Positions 59,856 through 64,000 of a DNA stretch of 64,000 nt are shown in pieces. The DNA lies in the NCBI GenBank assembly GCA_019635755.1, contig JAHBYW010000007.1, positions 124,001 through 188,000 on the forward strand, written 5' to 3'. The stretch comes from Rhizobiaceae bacterium (GTDB lineage: Bacteria > Pseudomonadota > Alphaproteobacteria > Rhizobiales > Rhizobiaceae). Numbering within the stretch: position 1 is the stretch's first letter; each line of letters begins with the position of its first letter. The position numbers and the translations under genes are program-made. The notes beneath the pieces were generated by a model. That model did not search any database, had not been told where the DNA came from, and was given only the letters and a program-made list of their open reading frames with translations.

Positions 59856-60281
59856 ATGGACCGTCACGCCACCGCCGTGTGGAGCGGCAATCTGAAGGAA
59901 GGCAAGGGCTCGCTCGATTCGCAGAGCGGCGCCATCAAGGGCCTGCCCTACTCCTTCAAGGCCCGCTTCGAGGACGAGAGCGGGAAGTCGGGCACCAATC
60001 CCGAGGAACTGATCGCGGCGGCGCATGCCGGCTGCTTCGCCATGCAGCTCTCCCACTTCCTGGCCGAGAACGGCACGCCGGCCGAGAAGCTGGACGCCAA
60101 GGCCGTCGTCACGCTGATCCCCGGCACCGGCATCACCGGGTCGGCGATCACGCTGACCGGCAAGGTGCCCGGCATCGACCAGGCGAAGTTCCAGGAACTG
60201 GCCAACAAGGCCAAGGAAGGCTGCCCGGTGTCAAAGGCGCTCGGCGCCATCAAGGTCTCCCTCGACGCCAAACTCGCATAG
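59856..60281 (+). CDS. OsmC family protein
   Basis: A 141-residue OsmC/Ohr-type peroxidase. The two redox cysteines are visible in AAHAGCFAMQLSHFL and AKEGCPVSKALGA. NPEELIAAAHAGC is the classic OsmC motif. It reduces organic hydroperoxides in known members. The ATG is preceded by CGAGGGAGATC; 16 upstream codons in the open frame were dropped. Confidence 0.93.
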   Translation: MDRHATAVWSGNLKEGKGSLDSQSGAIKGLPYSFKARFEDESGKSGTNPEELIAAAHAGCFAMQLSHFLAENGTPAEKLDAKAVVTLIPGTGITGSAITLTGKVPGIDQAKFQELANKAKEGCPVSKALGAIKVSLDAKLA

Positions 60282-60300
60282 CGGTCAACGCGGCGGCAGC

Positions 60301-61845
60301 TCACGCTGCGGCGTGACTGACCAGCCAATCGCGCGCGACCTCGGCGTCGCGCGCGGTCAACTCATGTCCGGCTTTCAGGCTCTGCACCTCCAGCGACGCG
60401 CCGTTGTTTCTGAACCAGGCTTCGAGTTGGCCTGCGTTCGACGCCAGCAGGTCGAAGCTGCCTTTCACCAGCAAAACGCTGGTTCCCGAAAGATCGGCCG
60501 GCGGCGGATCGGCAAGAACCGCGACGGCCCGCAGCAGGACGGCGCGGCGGATGGTATCCGGGTGAAGCGCCATGAACGCGGCGAGGAAATTCGCGCCGTT
60601 GGACTGGCCGAGAAAGGTCATGCGCGCCGGATCGAGGCCGTAGCCCGCAACCGCTCCCTCGACAAAAGCGGCGAAGGCCTCCGATTCGGACCGGATGTCC
60701 TCCTGGTCGTATGACAGCGCTCCCGTCGTCCGGAACCAGCGGATGCTGCCCTGCTCGAGGCTCCGCCCGCGCACGCCGAGCAGCGTTGCGCGTGGCGCGA
60801 TCCGATGCGCCAGCGGCATCAGCTCGGCTTCGTCGCCACCGGTGCCATGCATCAGCACCAGCGTGCTTCCGTCCGCGTCCTCGGGCTGATGGAAGCGATG
60901 GACGAACGGCAGGTCGCGCGCCGGCATGCGTGGCTCACCCGGCAGCGAGAACTGCGGCAGCAGCAGGCGAATGTCCTCTGCCCGGTCGGCATCGGATGGC
61001 GGCACGAACAGCCGTTCGCCGAGATGCTCGACCGGCTCGTCGATCGCGAAGCCCGGTCCGTCCGTCGCCAGTTCGAAAAGCGTGCCGCCCGGCTCGCGAA
61101 CATAGAGCGAGGTGAAATATTTGCGGTCGTGGACGGTCGTCGGCGACGAGTTGAGCTTTGACAGGTCCGCTTCGACGCGCTCCACCTCCGCGACGTCGCC
61201 TGCCCTGAACGCCGCATGGTCTGCCGTTCCGGTTCCCGGTACGCCCGGCACATAGCCGGATGCATCGCGCACATCGACGGCGTCGGTCTGCGAGAAGACC
61301 CGCGTGATGCTGCCGTCCTGCGTCCCTCGGCCATAGCCGAAGCGTTTCAGGAACGCGGTCGTCGCCTCCGGCTGCTCGGTCAGGATCGTCACAGATCTCA
61401 GGCGTCGGATGGCGACGCGTTCATCGCCCCACGGGTCGGCCGCAGGCATGTCCACCCCGACCAGTTTCACGATGATGCCGTCGGGATCCTTCAGCCGAAG
61501 CACCGTCTCGCCGAATTCCCGGACGGGTCCTTCGGCGCGGACCTGATGAAGCAGCGCGCGCGTCAGCCACTCGCCGATGCTCTCGGGCGGGACGGCGAAT
61601 GCCACCTCAGACACCTGGCCGTTGCCCACCCTGCCGGGCGACCCGTCCTCCCAGACCAGGAAAGTGATGAGCGAGCCGGGCGCTCCCGTCCGGTCGCCGT
61701 AGATCAGGTGGAGCTGCGTGGCGTCCTCATAGCCGCCGGTGCGCTTGACCAGACGCAACCCGAGGAACCCGACGTAGAAGTCGACATTGGCCTGAACCCC
61801 CCGGGTCATGAGGGTGACGTGATGCAGCCCGGTGGCGCGCGTCAT
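60301..61845 (-). CDS. fusion of VOC dioxygenase and alpha/beta hydrolase
   Basis: A 514-residue two-part protein. Residues 1-310 form a pair of vicinal-oxygen-chelate modules like those of MhqO-type ring-cleaving dioxygenases (GLHHVTLMTRGVQANVDFYV, TADHAAF, GTLFELATDGPGF as likely metal-ligand regions). Residues 320-514 form an MhqD-like carboxylesterase (LMHGTGGDEAELMPLA, serine in FLGQSNGANFLAAF, Asp in VKGSFDLLAS, His in KAGHELTA). The two families occur as separate genes in Bacillus (mhqO, mhqD) for quinone defence. The gene overlaps yceH by four bases. Confidence 0.88.
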   Translation of the reverse strand: MTRATGLHHVTLMTRGVQANVDFYVGFLGLRLVKRTGGYEDATQLHLIYGDRTGAPGSLITFLVWEDGSPGRVGNGQVSEVAFAVPPESIGEWLTRALLHQVRAEGPVREFGETVLRLKDPDGIIVKLVGVDMPAADPWGDERVAIRRLRSVTILTEQPEATTAFLKRFGYGRGTQDGSITRVFSQTDAVDVRDASGYVPGVPGTGTADHAAFRAGDVAEVERVEADLSKLNSSPTTVHDRKYFTSLYVREPGGTLFELATDGPGFAIDEPVEHLGERLFVPPSDADRAEDIRLLLPQFSLPGEPRMPARDLPFVHRFHQPEDADGSTLVLMHGTGGDEAELMPLAHRIAPRATLLGVRGRSLEQGSIRWFRTTGALSYDQEDIRSESEAFAAFVEGAVAGYGLDPARMTFLGQSNGANFLAAFMALHPDTIRRAVLLRAVAVLADPPPADLSGTSVLLVKGSFDLLASNAGQLEAWFRNNGASLEVQSLKAGHELTARDAEVARDWLVSHAAA

Positions 61846-62474
61846 GCGCCGGCGGCGTCCAGCCTGGCCTTCAGCGCGGCGACTTCGGCCTCGAGCGCAC
61901 GCACGCGCTCCTCGATATCGGCGCTGGAGGACGCCGCGTTCGACGAGGATGCCGCCGAGGCGGGAAGCATGACCGGCTCACCGGACAGGAGATGCGCGAA
62001 GCGTTCCTCGCGCTGGCCGGGACCGCGCGGGAGCTCCACGATGAGCGGCGGCCGGCGGCCGATCAGCAGGTCGAGATCGGCACGCAGCTGCTCGATCGTC
62101 CCGATCCGCGCCATGCGCTCGCTGCGCGACAGAAGCTCATAGGCCGTCTGCGGCCCGCGCAGCATCAGCAAGCCGATGATGGCGAGCTGCGATTGCGTCA
62201 GCGAGAAGCGCGACGCTGCCTGATGCTCGTAGCGCTCGACGCGCGAGGCGAACTGCTGGCGCACCAGCCCCTTCTGCTCCAGTTGCTTCAGGGCACGGTG
62301 GATGTCCGGCTGCTCCAGCGACATCACCGGCTCGCGCGATGTCTTCTGGTTGGCGGCGGACAGAAGCGCGTTGACCGTCAGCGGATAGATGTCGGGCGTC
62401 GTCTCCTTCTTCTCGATCAGGCAGCCGAGCACGCGCGCTTCGGCGGGAGACAGTTGAGGGAGTTCGTCGGCCAT
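61842..62474 (-). CDS. yceH: YceH (DUF480) family protein
   Basis: A 210-residue protein of the YceH/DUF480 family, with paired winged-helix-like regions (LSPAEARVLGCLIEKKETTP, then DIYPLTVNALLSAANQKTSR; RFSLTQSQLAIIGLLMLRGP). The C-terminal 45 residues are a coiled coil (IEERVRALEAEVAALKARLD). Its function is not known; a DNA-binding role is plausible. The stop overlaps the VOC-hydrolase fusion (ATGA), suggesting joint expression. Confidence 0.88.
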   Translation of the reverse strand: MADELPQLSPAEARVLGCLIEKKETTPDIYPLTVNALLSAANQKTSREPVMSLEQPDIHRALKQLEQKGLVRQQFASRVERYEHQAASRFSLTQSQLAIIGLLMLRGPQTAYELLSRSERMARIGTIEQLRADLDLLIGRRPPLIVELPRGPGQREERFAHLLSGEPVMLPASAASSSNAASSSADIEERVRALEAEVAALKARLDAAGA

Positions 62475-62596
62475 GGCTTCGCTTAGCCGAAGCGGGCGCG
62501 GAAGACGAGTGCATCCTTAGAGGCGTTTTCCGTCAGAACGTCGCGACGTTTCGCAGTGTCGGTGTCTGCGCTCGTCCAACCTCTGGCCGGGCACGC

Positions 62597-63199
62597 CTAC
62601 TTTCCCCCCATCCTGAGTTCCTGCCCGGCGAGACCGAGGGGCTGGTGCGTCGCCGCGACGATCATCCCGCCGTCGGCCAAATGGGCGACCATGACGCGCG
62701 CCAGCCGCCCTTCCGAGGCCGCGTCCAGGCCGCTCGTCGGCTCGTCGAGCAACCACAGCGGCCGGTGCGAAACCAGCAGGCGGGCAATCGCGGCGCGCCG
62801 GCGCTGCCCGGTGGAGAGGTAGCCGAAGGGGAGATGGCCGAGGCCGGCGAGGCCGACCGCCGCCAGCGCCTCGTCGACGGTCTTGCGCCCGGGTCCATTG
62901 AAGTCGCGCCAGAAGCCGAGGTTCTCCTTCACGGTCAGCGCTGTCTTCATGCCGTTCTGATGGCCGAGATAGTGACAGGCCGCCCGGGCGGTCGGCCATT
63001 CGTCGCCGCCGCCTTCCAGCCGTATCGTGCCCGCCGTGGCCGGCAGCAGGCCGGCCAGCACGCGCAAGAGCGTCGACTTGCCGGCGCCGTTGGCGCCGGT
63101 CACGGTCAGCCCCTGGCCGCTGGCCAGTGCGAAGCCGATGGCCGAGAAGACGGGCTCGCCGCCTCTTTCACCCGCGAGATTCTCGGCGACCAGCCGCAC
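62597..63199 (-). CDS. ccmA: haem exporter ATP-binding protein CcmA
   Basis: ABC ATPase of the cytochrome c maturation system I, which releases holo-CcmE with CcmBCD. The 200 residues have Walker A GANGAGKST, signature YLSTGQRRRAAIARLL, and Walker B LWLLDEPTSGLD followed by the switch histidine AATHQPLG. The GTG at 63199 (MRLVAENLAGERGG) matches family starts; a TTG at 63250 is possible. The partner ccmB, which usually follows at once, is not here: the next gene is yceH. The divergent acnA is the standard neighbour. Confidence 0.88.
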   Translation of the reverse strand: MRLVAENLAGERGGEPVFSAIGFALASGQGLTVTGANGAGKSTLLRVLAGLLPATAGTIRLEGGGDEWPTARAACHYLGHQNGMKTALTVKENLGFWRDFNGPGRKTVDEALAAVGLAGLGHLPFGYLSTGQRRRAAIARLLVSHRPLWLLDEPTSGLDAASEGRLARVMVAHLADGGMIVAATHQPLGLAGQELRMGGK

Positions 63200-63475
63200 C
63201 CCTGCCCCCGTTCGGTCCGATGTCGGCGCCGCGCTGTCGCGTCGCGGCAAATAGCCGATTGTCCTACTGGAATCCTCTCCGGAAATTCTCTAAGACGACA
63301 CCAACCACGCCAGCGGTCGGCGTGGCAATCAAATTGCGCCGAACCCAGCGCGCCCGTTACACGAGGGCCGGGACGCGAGGAACGGACAGCGGAAATGACC
63401 GTACCCGCACCTTGCGCGTGATCCCCACATGCCATGGCGTCCGTCCCTCTTCGGCAAACGCTATAGGGATCGCAC

Positions 63476-64000
63476 GTGGCAAAATCACTCGACAGCTTCA
63501 ACTGCCGCCGGACGCTGAAGGTCGGCGACGCGGAGTACGTCTATTTCGACCTGGTGGAGGCCGAGAAGAACGGCCTGACCGGGGTCTCGCAGCTTCCCTA
63601 TTCGATGAAGGTCCTGCTGGAGAACCTGCTCCGCAACGAAGACGACCGCTCGGTGTCGAAGGAGGATATCCAGGCGATCTGCGGCTGGCTGACCGACAAG
63701 GGCACGGCCGGCGTCGAGATTGCCTACCGCCCGGCGCGCGTGCTGATGCAGGACTTCACCGGAGTGCCGGCCGTGGTGGACCTCGCGGCCATGCGCGACG
63801 CGATGGCGTCGCTCGGCGGCGACCCGCAGAAGATCAACCCGCTGGTCCCGGTCGACCTCGTCATCGACCATTCGGTCATCGTCGACGAGTTCGGCACCCC
63901 GATGGCCTTCGCCCGCAACGTGGAACTCGAATATGAGCGCAACGAGGAGCGCTACAAGTTCCTGAAGTGGGGCCAGCAGGCATTCCGCAACTTCCGCGTC
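63476..64000 (+). CDS. acnA: aconitate hydratase, N-terminal part
   Basis: The first 175 codons of aconitase A, open to the window edge; the full protein is usually about 890 residues. [55 protein letters not shown] and [20 protein letters not shown] are diagnostic. It starts with GTG, preceded by AGGGA six bases upstream. The iron-sulfur cysteines lie beyond the window. Confidence 0.95.
   Translation, partial: MAKSLDSFNCRRTLKVGDAEYVYFDLVEAEKNGLTGVSQLPYSMKVLLENLLRNEDDRSVSKEDIQAICGWLTDKGTAGVEIAYRPARVLMQDFTGVPAVVDLAAMRDAMASLGGDPQKINPLVPVDLVIDHSVIVDEFGTPMAFARNVELEYERNEERYKFLKWGQQAFRNFRV

Overview
The window is GC-rich chromosomal DNA from an alphaproteobacterium, most likely of the order Hyphomicrobiales (Rhizobiales). 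The evidence is the set and order of core genes: rppH beside an atpH-A-G-D-C operon followed by priA and fsa; leuS-lptE divergent from yggS; hemC-hemD-(mitofilin-like)-hemY divergent from tsaD-gpsA-yciI; ftsK-lolA beside amt-glnK-tesB; and ccmA divergent from acnA. A perfect CtrA-type box (TTAA-N7-TTAA) lies upstream of ftsK, and an intergenic palindrome resembles repeats common in Mesorhizobium relatives. Genus cannot be set from sequence reading alone. No rRNA, CRISPR array, insertion sequence, prophage or replication origin was seen.

Layout. 1-6.5 kb: rppH, a membrane protein and the F1 ATP synthase operon on the minus strand, with an extra small membrane gene between atpD and atpC. 6.7-8.2 kb: a parDE toxin-antitoxin pair fused in an operon with a membrane protein, then an exported protein. 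8.2-16.3 kb: priA, fsa, an acyltransferase, lptE, leuS, yggS. 16.3-17.0 kb: a second toxin-antitoxin pair (Phd/VapC) with a 23-bp palindromic operator. 17-24 kb: usg, acetyl-CoA synthetase, a MOSC protein, a DUF1761/Excalibur pair, xth, a cyclic-nucleotide-binding protein, an OmpR-type response regulator and an L,D-transpeptidase-like protein. At 24.0-24.2 kb is a stand-alone 23-codon ORF whose Shine-Dalgarno sequence matches the 16S rRNA tail over 15 nt, followed by a hairpin and a terminator.

24.2-33 kb: a TadG-like von Willebrand A protein, a transglutaminase-like protein, a DUF1674 protein, htpX, rsmB, a heparinase II/III-family protein, yggU/yggT and tRNA-Ala(CGC). 33.1-40.3 kb is the most accessory-looking part: an autotransporter, two regulators (one preceded by a 14-bp tandem duplication), an RTX calcium-binding protein, a small Cys-containing exported protein and an Inh-type protease inhibitor. 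40.4-51.3 kb: an MFS exporter, a glutamine amidotransferase and TerB pair, the haem biosynthesis cluster, tsaD-gpsA, an EVE protein and a protein methyltransferase. 51.4-57.8 kb: lolA, ftsK, amt, glnK and tesB with regulatory sites. 57.9-64 kb: a UbiH-type hydroxylase, YbaK and OsmC proteins, a VOC/hydrolase fusion with yceH, ccmA without an adjacent ccmB, and the first 175 codons of acnA running off the edge.

The clearest functional units are ATP synthesis, uroporphyrinogen formation, ammonium sensing and transport (glnK-amt), envelope maintenance (lptE, lolA, ftsK, heparinase-like and L,D-transpeptidase-like proteins) and two toxin-antitoxin loci. Starts were moved from the longest reading frame wherever a Shine-Dalgarno sequence, gene overlap or family length favoured an internal codon; each case is stated in the entry.
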